From Phycisphaerales bacterium UBA6054 (GTDB lineage Bacteria; Planctomycetota; Phycisphaerae; Phycisphaerales; UBA1924): 21,909 nt of DNA. The DNA lies in assembly GCA_002429045.1 (NCBI GenBank), contig DIYM01000110.1, positions 1,116 to 23,024 of the forward strand, in the 5' to 3' direction. Each line of letters opens with the position of its first letter. Positions within the stretch are counted from its first letter, which is position 1. Below the pieces are notes generated by a model that saw nothing but the letters and a program-made list of their open reading frames with translations, ran no database searches and was not told where the DNA came from. This document shows, in pieces, positions 13,832-20,950 of the stretch. A program made the translations under genes and the position numbers.

Positions 13832-15001
13832 ATGCGCACCATCTACCTCGACAACAACGCGACCACGCGCCCGACACCCTCGGCGATCGAGGCCGTCGCC
13901 GAGTCGATGCGCACCCACTGGCACAACCCCAGTTCCGTGCATCGCCCCGGGCAGGACGCCCGGCACGCCCTCGAGATCTCGCGCGCTTCGCTCGCCTCGC
14001 TGATCGGCGCACCTCCCCGGCGTCTCACACTCACCGCCTCGGGCACCGAGTCGATCAACCTCGCGATCCGCGGCGCGCTCGGCGCGGGTGCCGCGTTCAA
14101 CAAACGCACTGTTGTCACGACCGCCGCCGAGCACGCGGCGATCCGTGATCTGTGCGAACAACTCGGGCCCGACGGGGTCGCCGTCAAGCTGATCCCGCTC
14201 AAGCAGGGCGGCGTGATCGATATCGATGCGCTGCCCGCCCTGATCGATGACACGACCGCGGTCGTCTCGGTCCAGTGGGCGAACAACGAGACCGGCGCGA
14301 TCCAGCCCGTCGAACGGATCGGCTCGATCTGCCGGGCCGCGGGCGTGCCGTACCACTGCGACGCGACCCAGTGGGTCGGCAAGATGCCCTGCGACCTGAG
14401 CGCACCCGACGCGCCCGCCATCGGCATGCTGACCTTCAGCGCCCACAAGTTCCACGGCCCGCGCGGCGTCGGGGGGCTCTGGACCGCGGGCACCGTCCGC
14501 CTCCGCCCGACCATGCCGGGCTCTCAGGAACTCGGCAGGCGCGCCGGCACCGAGGACCTGCCCGCGATCGCCGGGGCGGGCGCCGCGGCGACCGAAGCCC
14601 TCGCCTGGCTCGACCAACCGGGCGAACGCGAACGCCTCGGCGCGATGCGAGACCGATTCGAGCGGGGCGTGCTCGATGCCGTCCCTGACACCTCGATCAA
14701 CGCTCCCGAAGACCCGGCGCTCCGCCTGTGGAACACCACGAACATCGCGTTCCCACGCCTGGAAGCCGAGGCGCTCTTGATGGGCTTCTCGGAGCGCGGA
14801 TTGTGCGCTTCGGCGGGCGCCGCCTGTTCCTCGGGCTCACTCGACCCCTCGCCCGTCCTGCTCGCGATGGGCGTGCCCCCCGAACACGCGCACGGCTCGG
14901 TCCGCTTCTCGCTCAGCCGCGACACCACCGAGCACGACATCGACCACGCGATCGATGTCGTCCGTCTCATCGCTGACCGCATGTACCAACGCCTGCCCTG
15001 A
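13832..15001 (+). CDS. Cysteine desulfurase (NifS/IscS family)
   Basis: 389-residue PLP-dependent class V aminotransferase-fold enzyme that takes sulfur from cysteine as an enzyme persulfide for Fe-S clusters, thiolated tRNA or other sulfur cofactors. H101 (AAEHAAI) stacks on the cofactor; D177 and Q180 (HCDATQ) bind it; K206 in SAHKFHGPRG is the Schiff-base lysine; C332 in ASAGAACSSGS is the persulfide cysteine. The loop around C332 is of the NifS/IscS (group I) type. The end is family-normal. ATG 13832 lies nine bases after the TetR stop; no ribosome site is obvious. No iscU/sufU or thiI is beside it, so the sulfur acceptor is not indicated by context. Confidence 0.93.
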   Translation: MRTIYLDNNATTRPTPSAIEAVAESMRTHWHNPSSVHRPGQDARHALEISRASLASLIGAPPRRLTLTASGTESINLAIRGALGAGAAFNKRTVVTTAAEHAAIRDLCEQLGPDGVAVKLIPLKQGGVIDIDALPALIDDTTAVVSVQWANNETGAIQPVERIGSICRAAGVPYHCDATQWVGKMPCDLSAPDAPAIGMLTFSAHKFHGPRGVGGLWTAGTVRLRPTMPGSQELGRRAGTEDLPAIAGAGAAATEALAWLDQPGERERLGAMRDRFERGVLDAVPDTSINAPEDPALRLWNTTNIAFPRLEAEALLMGFSERGLCASAGAACSSGSLDPSPVLLAMGVPPEHAHGSVRFSLSRDTTEHDIDHAIDVVRLIADRMYQRLP

Positions 15002-15037
15002 AACACCGAACATCTGGCGATCCGCCTCCGCCCCTGA

Positions 15038-15043
15038 TACGCT
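15038..15043 (+). promoter_or_regulatory. -10 element placing the DUF4190-like gene as leaderless
   Basis: TACGCT ends six bases before ATG 15050; TGGCGA at 15015-15020, 17 bases upstream, is a poor -35. This starts the transcription unit that continues into the MlaF- and MlaD-like genes. Confidence 0.6.
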
Positions 15044-15049
15044 AAACCC

Positions 15050-15802
15050 ATGAACACGCCCGACGAAGCCCACTTCGGCCAAGACGTCTACCCCGAGACC
15101 GAGCGCACCAGTCTCGCGGCGATCTTCGGGTTCGTCCTTTCGCTCGGCGGTTGCCTGGGCGGGCTGACCGCGATCCTGGGCGTGCCGCTGTCCATCGTGG
15201 GCATCGTCGCTTCGTCCCGTTCGCACGGGCGTGTCGGCGGAAAGGGCCTGGGCATCGCCGGGTTGCTCGTCGGGCTGCTGATGATGGCGCTCTGGGGCGG
15301 CTGTCTCGGAGGGTCTTTCTTCATCGGCTCGATGGCGATGGACCGCATGATCAAACCCACGTCCAACGCGTTGCTCAGCCTCGATCAGGACCGGCTCGAC
15401 GCCGCTCGCGACAACTTCCTCCCTCCGGCATCGGAAGTGAGCGACGAGGAGATCCTCGCGTTCCGGGCGGCCTACCGCGCGTCGCTCGGAGCGTTCCAGG
15501 GCGGCCCGACCGGGCTCCTCGAGTGGGTCCGGATGGACGAGGTCGAACCCCTTCTCGGGGCGGCCCAAGGACAACAACAGACACTTCCGTTCAAGGGGGT
15601 CTTCGAGAACGGGCCCGCGCTGATCATCGTCGCCTTCGATCAGCAGTTCACCGGCGTCGTTCGCATCACCATCATCGATCTCAACGGGGACGAGTACACC
15701 CTGCCCATGCCGCCCGGCTCGGATTCGCAGGAATCCCAGCCCGATCCGACCGATACGGGCTCTACCGATCCCGATCCGGCCGACCCCGAAGAAGAGCCCT
15801 GA
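15050..15802 (+). CDS. DUF4190-like membrane protein
   Basis: 250 residues. Two adjacent helices in residues 20-95 (AIFGFVLSLGGCLGGLTAILGVPLSIVGIV and GLGIAGLLVGLLMMALWGG, with the motif G(K)GLGIAGL) are the hallmark of DUF4190-type proteins. A soluble domain follows (about 100-225), then a 25-residue acidic tail (QPDPTDTGSTDPDPADPEEEP). The soluble part contains no motif I recognise. ATG 15050 with -10 TACGCT six bases upstream indicates a leaderless message. The next gene, an MlaF-like ATPase, starts 29 bases later, so the product could be an accessory membrane part of a lipid transport unit; this is inferred from position only. Confidence 0.7.
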   Translation: MNTPDEAHFGQDVYPETERTSLAAIFGFVLSLGGCLGGLTAILGVPLSIVGIVASSRSHGRVGGKGLGIAGLLVGLLMMALWGGCLGGSFFIGSMAMDRMIKPTSNALLSLDQDRLDAARDNFLPPASEVSDEEILAFRAAYRASLGAFQGGPTGLLEWVRMDEVEPLLGAAQGQQQTLPFKGVFENGPALIIVAFDQQFTGVVRITIIDLNGDEYTLPMPPGSDSQESQPDPTDTGSTDPDPADPEEEP

Positions 15803-15831
15803 TCGACCGCCGACACGCAGGAGCCCTCCCC

Positions 15832-16734
15832 GTGCCCAGCAGCCCGCCCGCCGAACAACCGGTGATCCGGGTGCGCGAACTCGTCAAGCGGTTCGGCTCG
15901 CAGACCGTCCTCAACGGGATCGACCTCGAGATCTATCCAGGCGAGACCATGGTGATCATGGGCGGCTCGGGCTCGGGCAAGTCCACCCTGCTCCGAACCA
16001 TCATCGGAAGCCACCGCCCGAACGGGGGCGATATCGAGCTGTTCGGTGAAAACATCTGCGGGCTGGGCGAGGAACCCATGAACGAGGTCCGCAAGAAGTT
16101 CGGCATCCTCTTCCAGTCGGGCGCGCTGTTCAACTCGATGACCCTGGCCGAGAACGTGGCGCTCCCGCTCCGCGAGCACACCGACATCGACCCCGAGATC
16201 ATCGATATCCAGGTCAAGATCAAGCTCGAACTCGTCGGGCTCCGCGAGCACGCCGACAAGTACCCCGCCCAGATCTCGGGCGGCATGAAGAAGCGTGCCG
16301 GGCTGGCCAGGGCCCTCGCCCTGGATCCCAAAGTCTTGTTCTACGACGAGCCCAGCGCCGGGCTCGACCCCGTCACCAGCGCACAGATCGACCAGCTGAT
16401 CATCGCGCTGACCAAGCAACTCGGCGTGACCAGCGTGGTCGTGACGCACGAGATGGACTCGGCGTTCACCATCGCCGACCGGATGGCGATGCTCGACCGC
16501 GGGCGCATGCTCACCGTCAACACCCGCCAGTGGTACGAGCGCCTCCGCGACACACCCCAGGACCGATCCGAGAACATGACCCAGGACGAGCAGATGATCC
16601 GCCAGTTCCTGCGCGGCGACCCCGATGGCCCGCTCGCCGCCCGACGCAGCGAACAGGGATACGAACAGGACCTATTCGGGCTGACCAGAGACCGCGTCAC
16701 CCGGACCCCGTCGCTCGAACCGACCCGGGGCTGA
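15832..16734 (+). CDS. MlaF-like ABC transporter ATPase
   Basis: 300-residue ATPase of the Mla/MCE lipid-transport type. Walker A GGSGSGKST (about 44-52), Q-loop in FGILFQSGALF, the variant signature ISGGMKKRAGLARAL typical of MlaF (GGMKKR rather than GGQRQR), Walker B VLFYDEPSAGLDP and the switch region VVTHEMDSA all support this. GTG 15832 is chosen because AGGAG at 15819-15823 lies eight bases upstream. The C-terminal 40 residues beyond the usual end are charged. The gene precedes the MlaD-like gene by 24 bases. In the Mla system the ATPase drives glycerophospholipid movement between inner and outer membrane; its MlaE permease is absent here. Confidence 0.9.
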   Translation: MPSSPPAEQPVIRVRELVKRFGSQTVLNGIDLEIYPGETMVIMGGSGSGKSTLLRTIIGSHRPNGGDIELFGENICGLGEEPMNEVRKKFGILFQSGALFNSMTLAENVALPLREHTDIDPEIIDIQVKIKLELVGLREHADKYPAQISGGMKKRAGLARALALDPKVLFYDEPSAGLDPVTSAQIDQLIIALTKQLGVTSVVVTHEMDSAFTIADRMAMLDRGRMLTVNTRQWYERLRDTPQDRSENMTQDEQMIRQFLRGDPDGPLAARRSEQGYEQDLFGLTRDRVTRTPSLEPTRG

Positions 16735-16758
16735 CCGCCGTACCCAAGAGACACCGAT

Positions 16759-18096
16759 ATGAGCTCCACACCCGTCAACCGAAACAACGTGCTCGCCGGA
16801 CTGTTCGTGATCGGATCGCTCCTGCTGGCGATCACCATCGCGTTCATTCTCGGAGACATGCTCGACGCGTTCGGCAGCAAGCGCGAATACACGGTCCGCT
16901 TCCCGACCAACGTCGGCGTCACCGGGCTCCAGCCCGGCGCCGACGTCACGTTCGCGGGGTTGGCCATCGGGCAGGTCAAAGCGATCGACCCCTATCGCCC
17001 GGGCGGCCAGGGCTCCGCGGCCGAGGCGATGGACGTGCTCATCTCGATCGACAGCCGGGTTGTCCTCTACGAAGACGCCCTGGCGGACCTGTCCCCCCCG
17101 CTGCTCGGGGGCGTGAGCACCATCAACTTCGCGTCCGCGGGCACCGGCGCGGTCGCGCCCGACGACCCGCTCGCGACCCTCGCGATCAACGACAACAGCG
17201 GGACGCTCGACCCCGGGGAGACCGTCCAGGGACGCTACGCGCCCTCCATCCTCGCCCAGCTCGGGTTCTCCGTCGAAGACGCCGAGCGGATCCGACGCAC
17301 GATCGCGGATGTCGAGCGCTCGTCCGCGAGTGTCAAAGAGATCACCGATCGCTTCAACACGCTGACCGAGGAATCGCGCCCGCAGATCGAAGCCGCGATC
17401 GCCGACGCACGCGGCGCGGTCGGCGACGTCAAGGAGTTCACCGCCAGCTTCAACGCCGAGAACGGCTGGAAGTCACGCGTGGACGGCATCTTCACCCGCA
17501 CCGAGAACACGCTCGAACGCGGCCCGGTGATCGCCGACGAGATCCGCGACGCGATCAAGCGGACCCGGGCCATCATCGACGACAACGAGAGCAGCGTCAG
17601 GAGCATCATCAGCAACGTCGAGTCCGCCACCGAACGCTTCAACCTGCAGACCATGGACCAGGTCGAAGAACTGCTCGAAGAGGGCACGCTCGCGGTGACC
17701 ACCTACCGCGATTTGGCCGACAACGCCGACGGCATCCTCACGCGCGCCGAGCCGGACATCGCGGTCGCGCTGACGAACACCCGCTCGATCTCGCAGCAGG
17801 CACGCCTGTTCCTCGACGAGATCCGGGCGCAGCCCTGGCGTCTGCTCAAGCAGCCCAGCGAGTCCGATCTGAGGCGCGAGCCGCTGTACGCCGCGGCCCG
17901 TTCCTACGCCTCCGCGGTCGCCGACCTCCGCGCCGCGTCGGAAGCGCTGGACGCCGCGATCAACGCGGAGGCGATGAACACCACCGCGGACCCGGGCGAG
18001 ATCATGCGCATCGCGCAGGCCGTGCAGGCCGCGTACAACGACTACGACCGGGCCGAGCAAGAACTGCTCGAAACCCTGCGCGCCTCGAGCCCGTAA
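16759..18096 (+). CDS. MlaD-like MCE-domain protein
   Basis: 445-residue periplasmic lipid-binding component. One N-terminal anchor helix (about 10-32, VLAGLFVIGSLLLAITIAFIL), then an MCE domain (about 40-120) with YTVRFPTNVGVTGLQPGADVTFAGLAIGQV, the family-typical GLxxGAxVxxxGxxxGxV pattern. The long remainder (about 170-400) is mostly helical, rich in Ala, Glu, Arg and Thr with heptad-like spacing, which in longer MCE proteins forms a tunnel or tip. AAGAGAC six or seven bases before ATG 16759 is the likely ribosome site. It binds lipid at the membrane and would work with the preceding ATPase and a permease encoded elsewhere. The hydrolase gene starts seven bases after its stop. Confidence 0.9.
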   Translation: MSSTPVNRNNVLAGLFVIGSLLLAITIAFILGDMLDAFGSKREYTVRFPTNVGVTGLQPGADVTFAGLAIGQVKAIDPYRPGGQGSAAEAMDVLISIDSRVVLYEDALADLSPPLLGGVSTINFASAGTGAVAPDDPLATLAINDNSGTLDPGETVQGRYAPSILAQLGFSVEDAERIRRTIADVERSSASVKEITDRFNTLTEESRPQIEAAIADARGAVGDVKEFTASFNAENGWKSRVDGIFTRTENTLERGPVIADEIRDAIKRTRAIIDDNESSVRSIISNVESATERFNLQTMDQVEELLEEGTLAVTTYRDLADNADGILTRAEPDIAVALTNTRSISQQARLFLDEIRAQPWRLLKQPSESDLRREPLYAAARSYASAVADLRAASEALDAAINAEAMNTTADPGEIMRIAQAVQAAYNDYDRAEQELLETLRASSP

Positions 18097-18103
18097 GCAC
18101 GCC

Positions 18104-19132
18104 GTGCCGATCCGCCCCGCACACGCACGCTCCACGCCCGGCACCGGCGCGTCCCTGCTCCTTCTCGTGATCGGCGCCGCGCTGATCGCCCTGAGCGCCT
18201 GGCGTGCAGAACGCCTCCCGGTCCTCGTCCAGAACGCCCCCCGCCGGGACGTCGGCGTCGCGTGGCTGGACCGAGGCGAATGGGTCATGCCCGAAGCACG
18301 CGACACGCGAACGCCCGCACGCGTCGTGCTGCTCGTCCACGGGCTCGACGAGCCGGGCGGCATCTGGGATGCGCTGGCGCCCGCCCTCTCCGACGCGGGG
18401 CACCGCGTCGCCCGGTTCGACTACCCCAACGACCAGCCCGTGCCCGAATCCGCGGACGCGCTCGCCGACGCGCTCCGCGCCATGCACGCCTCAGGCGTCC
18501 AAGAAACCGCGATCGTTGCGCACTCGATGGGCGGGCTGGTCAGCCGCGACGTGCTGACACGCAACGACCAAGAACGGCCCATCGGTGTCCGCGTCCCCCT
18601 GCTGATCACCCTCGGCACGCCCCACGCCGGATCGCCGTGGGCGCGCTGGCAACCCATCGCCGAGGCACGCGAGCAGATCCAGCGATGGGCCGAGTCCGAC
18701 ACGCTCGACCCGATGCTGCTCTTCGGATGGAACGCCGACGGCATGGGCGAAGCCGGAGAAGACCTCGCGGTCGGCTCCGCGTTCCTCACCGACCTCAACG
18801 CCCGCACGCACCCGCCGTCGACACGCGTCGCCTGCATCGTCGCCGTGATCCCGAGCATCCCGCCAGACACGCCCGTCGGGGACCTGCCCGCCTTCGCGCG
18901 GGCCCTCGGAGACGGCGTCGTCCCGGCCGACTCGGCGGCGTTCGAGCACGCCGATTCGGTCCACCTGGTCCGAGCCAACCACCGCTCCATGATCAGACCC
19001 GTCGAGATCGGTGAGTGGCTCCGCAGCGCCTTCTCGTCCCAGCCGCCACCCACCCCGCCGGCGATCCCCATCGTGCTGGATCTGCTCGATCCGCCCGGCC
19101 CGGGGCCCGAGCCTTCCCAAACACCACCCTGA
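18104..19132 (+). CDS. Membrane-anchored alpha/beta hydrolase (lipase/esterase-like)
   Basis: 342 residues. After an N-terminal anchor helix (about 15-32, GASLLLLVIGAALIAL) comes a complete alpha/beta hydrolase core: oxyanion region VVLLVHGLDEPG, nucleophile elbow AHSMGG with S141, D270 in GDGVVP and H293 in ANHRSMI. The spacing suits a serine hydrolase triad, and the anchor puts the domain in the periplasm. It starts (GTG 18104) only seven bases after the MCE gene and is the last of the group, so the substrate may be a lipid moved by the MlaFD-like proteins: a phospholipase or lipid-transfer acyl hydrolase is a fair guess, not shown. The C-terminus is a proline-rich tail. No ribosome site is seen. 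Confidence 0.8.
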   Translation: MPIRPAHARSTPGTGASLLLLVIGAALIALSAWRAERLPVLVQNAPRRDVGVAWLDRGEWVMPEARDTRTPARVVLLVHGLDEPGGIWDALAPALSDAGHRVARFDYPNDQPVPESADALADALRAMHASGVQETAIVAHSMGGLVSRDVLTRNDQERPIGVRVPLLITLGTPHAGSPWARWQPIAEAREQIQRWAESDTLDPMLLFGWNADGMGEAGEDLAVGSAFLTDLNARTHPPSTRVACIVAVIPSIPPDTPVGDLPAFARALGDGVVPADSAAFEHADSVHLVRANHRSMIRPVEIGEWLRSAFSSQPPPTPPAIPIVLDLLDPPGPGPEPSQTPP

Positions 19133-19136
19133 CCTG

Positions 19137-19142
19137 TACCAT
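19137..19142 (+). promoter_or_regulatory. -10 element placing the HYExAFE-like gene as leaderless
   Basis: TACCAT ends six bases before ATG 19149; TTCCCA at 19114-19119 is a possible -35 with a 17-base spacer. It overlaps the end of the hydrolase gene. Confidence 0.6.
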
Positions 19143-19148
19143 AACCGC

Positions 19149-19766
19149 ATGGCCCAGCGTCGCAATCCCGCCGAACGCGCTTTCGAGCACCTGCTCCGCG
19201 AGAAACGCGTCCCCTATGTCGCGGTCAACGAGGCCCGCAAGAGCCTGCTCCCCCCGGGTGCCCGCCTCACCCTCCGGGACGGGGCGGGACCCGATCCGGG
19301 CACCGAGACACTCAAGAACTTCGATTTCATCGTCTACGGCGACTCGACCAACCTCCTCGTCGAGGTCAAGGGAAGGACCATACCACGCCCCAAACGCCCG
19401 GCACCGCCCGGGAAACGGCCCCGCCTGGAATGCTGGGTCACCCAGGATGACATCGACGCGCTCCGCACGTGGCAGCGTCTGTTCGGTCCCGGCTACGAGC
19501 CCCTGCTCGTGTTCGTCTACCGGTGCGAGGGCCCCCCGCCCGACGGGCTGTTCGCCGAGGTTGTCGAGCACGCCGGCGTGTGGTACGCCGTCCGGGCGAT
19601 CACGCTGGACGATTACGAGCCGAGCATGAAGGCCCGATCGCCCCGGTGGAGGACGGTGCACCTGTCCCAGGACGACTTCGATCGTCTCAGCCGCCCGTTC
19701 GCCGGGCCGAGCTCGGCCGCCGCCCCGCTCGGCCCGAGCCCGGCGTTCGAGCCCATGCCCGCTTGA
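19149..19766 (+). CDS. HYExAFE-family protein (PD-(D/E)xK nuclease-like)
   Basis: 205 residues, matching the planctomycete HYExAFE family: N-terminal NPAERAFEHLLREKRVPY (the HYE of the name reads PAE here, but the following xAFE is kept), then KNFDFIVYG with D59 and NLLVEVKGR with E72 and K74, giving a D-x12-E-V-K arrangement of the PD-(D/E)xK nuclease superfamily. WVTQDDIDAL and YEPLLVFVYRC follow, as expected for the fold. Function is unknown, but an active nuclease core is plausible because the acidic pair and lysine are intact. The C-terminal 20 residues are Pro/Ala-rich and non-conserved. ATG 19149 is chosen on the -10 six bases upstream (leaderless) and on the conserved start. Confidence 0.8.
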   Translation: MAQRRNPAERAFEHLLREKRVPYVAVNEARKSLLPPGARLTLRDGAGPDPGTETLKNFDFIVYGDSTNLLVEVKGRTIPRPKRPAPPGKRPRLECWVTQDDIDALRTWQRLFGPGYEPLLVFVYRCEGPPPDGLFAEVVEHAGVWYAVRAITLDDYEPSMKARSPRWRTVHLSQDDFDRLSRPFAGPSSAAAPLGPSPAFEPMPA

Positions 19767-19806
19767 TCGCGCAGCCCGCACCAACAAGACCCTCCCCGGT
19801 TCCCCC

Positions 19807-19834
19807 TTGACCCGACCGAGCGATCGGGTAGCGT
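19807..19834 (+). promoter_or_regulatory. Promoter of the 76-residue gene (leaderless)
   Basis: TTGACC (19807-19812, 5/6 match to the -35), a 16-base spacer and TAGCGT (19829-19834) six bases before ATG 19841. It is the clearest two-part example of the leaderless promoters in the window. Confidence 0.65.
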
Positions 19835-19840
19835 CATGGC

Positions 19841-20071
19841 ATGACCCGCATCCCACGCACGCTCGGTTCCCGTCTGGCGAGCCTCCTCGCTCCGGCGGTC
19901 GTCCTCGCGATGTCCGCGGCGACCGCCGCCGCCCAGTCCGAACTCCGCCCGCCGACCATCAAGCAAGAGTCGTCCGGGCCCAAGTTCATGATGTACATCG
20001 TCGGTGTGCTGCTGATCGCCGCCGTCGTCTTCGCGGCGAGCCTCAAGCCCAAACGCACCCACCAGGACTGA
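19841..20071 (+). CDS. Small secreted/membrane protein of unknown function
   Basis: 76 residues. The N-terminus is a signal peptide (basic MTRIPRTLGSR, hydrophobic core LLAPAVVLAMSAATAAAQ, likely cleavage after AAA), then a short hydrophilic segment (SELRPPTIKQESSGPK), a transmembrane helix (about residues 50-66, MMYIVGVLLIAAVVFAASL) and a basic end (KPKRTHQD). The mature protein would be a single-helix membrane peptide with its charged tail in the cytoplasm. No family known to me. Its promoter supports a real gene. It is the first of three small exported proteins in a row. Confidence 0.7.
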   Translation: MTRIPRTLGSRLASLLAPAVVLAMSAATAAAQSELRPPTIKQESSGPKFMMYIVGVLLIAAVVFAASLKPKRTHQD

Positions 20072-20084
20072 CCGCAGCACGCCA

Positions 20085-20139
20085 GCGCCCCGGGCGCCCT
20101 CGCGTGCTTCGCGGGCAACCAGGCGACGCCCGGGGGCGT
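20085..20139. other. GC-rich inverted repeats between two small-protein genes
   Basis: GCGCCC-C-GGGCGC (20085-20097) is a tight palindrome, and CGCCCGGGGGCG (20128-20139) is nearly its complement, so the two can pair over about 11 bp with one bulged base. No U-tract follows. It may be a stalled terminator, an attenuator or just GC-rich DNA. The rest of the 118-base gap holds no gene; the ribosome site of the next gene is at 20177-20184. Confidence 0.3.
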
Positions 20140-20189
20140 ATCGCCGATTGTCCCACACCCCGCATCACACCGCGTCGAGGGAGGAACCC

Positions 20190-20534
20190 ATGCACCCCAC
20201 CACGCCCGGACCCAGCGAGACAGACCCAGCGGTCGCCCGTTCACCCCGGCGCAACCTCATCGCGCTCAACGCCGCCCTCCTGCTGACACTGGGTGCCGTC
20301 ACCCTGGCGCCGCACGCGACCGCGCAGTCGCGCGGCTCGGAGACCGCCCGCCCCCGCGGCGAGTACACCGTCGTCGGCGGCGCGGTCAGCGGCGCGAACG
20401 CCAACGCGATCTATGTCCTCGACTCGGCCAACCGAGAGATGGTCGGGCTCCTCTGGGACGAGTCGCGACGCCAGATCCTCGGGCTCGGGTACCGTGACCT
20501 CGCGCTCGACCTCACCGCGGATCCGGAAAGGTAA
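20190..20534 (+). CDS. Small exported protein A of a tandem pair
   Basis: 114 residues. ATG 20190 has GAGGGAGG ending five bases upstream, a strong ribosome site; an upstream in-frame ATG at 20148 has none. A polar N-terminus of about 22 residues precedes a hydrophobic segment (LIALNAALLLTLGAVTLAP) and an ATAQ cleavage-like site, so it is an exported protein or bitopic anchor. The remainder (about 55-114) reads YTVVGGAVSGANANAIYVLD, then a charged segment RRQILGLGYRDLALDL, probably a small beta-rich domain. It resembles the next gene's product in length and in the order signal-YTV-IxVxD-charged end. Function unknown. Confidence 0.7.
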   Translation: MHPTTPGPSETDPAVARSPRRNLIALNAALLLTLGAVTLAPHATAQSRGSETARPRGEYTVVGGAVSGANANAIYVLDSANREMVGLLWDESRRQILGLGYRDLALDLTADPER

Positions 20535-20539
20535 GAACC

Positions 20540-20884
20540 ATGACCCAGCAGACCCCCACCGAACGCACCGCCCACGCCGCCGACCCCCGGGGCAGCTGGC
20601 TCTGGGTCTCCGCGGGCGTGCTCGCGGCGCTGACCGTCGTCCAGGGCGCCGGGCTCTTGGATCGCCCCGCGTACGCCGAGATGTCGTCGTCCACCACCGG
20701 TTACACCGTCATGACCACCGACGGGGGGACGGACGAGATCGTCGTCGTGATCGACGATCGCCAGGAGGCCCTGCTGGTCTACCGGCACCAGAACCGCGAG
20801 CGGATCCAACTGCTCGACCGCGAGCCGCTCCCCGAACTGTTCACGCGGGCCCGCGCCAACGCGGGCCTGCCCGCACGCCCCTGA
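20540..20884 (+). CDS. Small exported protein B of a tandem pair
   Basis: 114 residues, starting five bases after the stop of protein A (GGAAAGGTAAG lies before ATG 20540). A polar N-terminus is followed by a membrane helix (about 20-38, LWVSAGVLAALTVVQGAGL), then YTVMTTDGGTDEIVVVIDD and a charged end with NRERIQLLDREPLPELF. Both the equal length and the shared order YTV...I-x-V...R-x-x-I/L...L suggest an old duplication of protein A, though sequence identity is low. It sits 66 bases before the RicT-like gene. Function unknown. Confidence 0.7.
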   Translation: MTQQTPTERTAHAADPRGSWLWVSAGVLAALTVVQGAGLLDRPAYAEMSSSTTGYTVMTTDGGTDEIVVVIDDRQEALLVYRHQNRERIQLLDREPLPELFTRARANAGLPARP

Positions 20885-20938
20885 TCGACGCGCCCGACGC
20901 ACCGCGAGGATTCAGACAGAACCGAGCCCGCGACCGGG

Positions 20939-20944
20939 TATGCT
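20939..20944 (+). promoter_or_regulatory. -10 element placing the RicT-like gene as leaderless
   Basis: TATGCT ends six bases before GTG 20951, and no ribosome site lies between. This decides GTG 20951 over downstream ATG codons. The -35 is not clear. Confidence 0.6.
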
Positions 20945-20950
20945 CTCCCC

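Noticed and set aside
13073..14617. Minus-strand ORF of 514 codons opposite TetR and the cysteine desulfurase
   Set aside because: Arg/Asp/Gly/Val-rich shadow translation; both plus-strand genes have complete family motifs.
16530..18170. Second plus-strand frame of 546 codons over the MCE gene
   Set aside because: Almost entirely Arg/Pro/Gly/His; the alternate frame carries the MCE domain and anchor helix.
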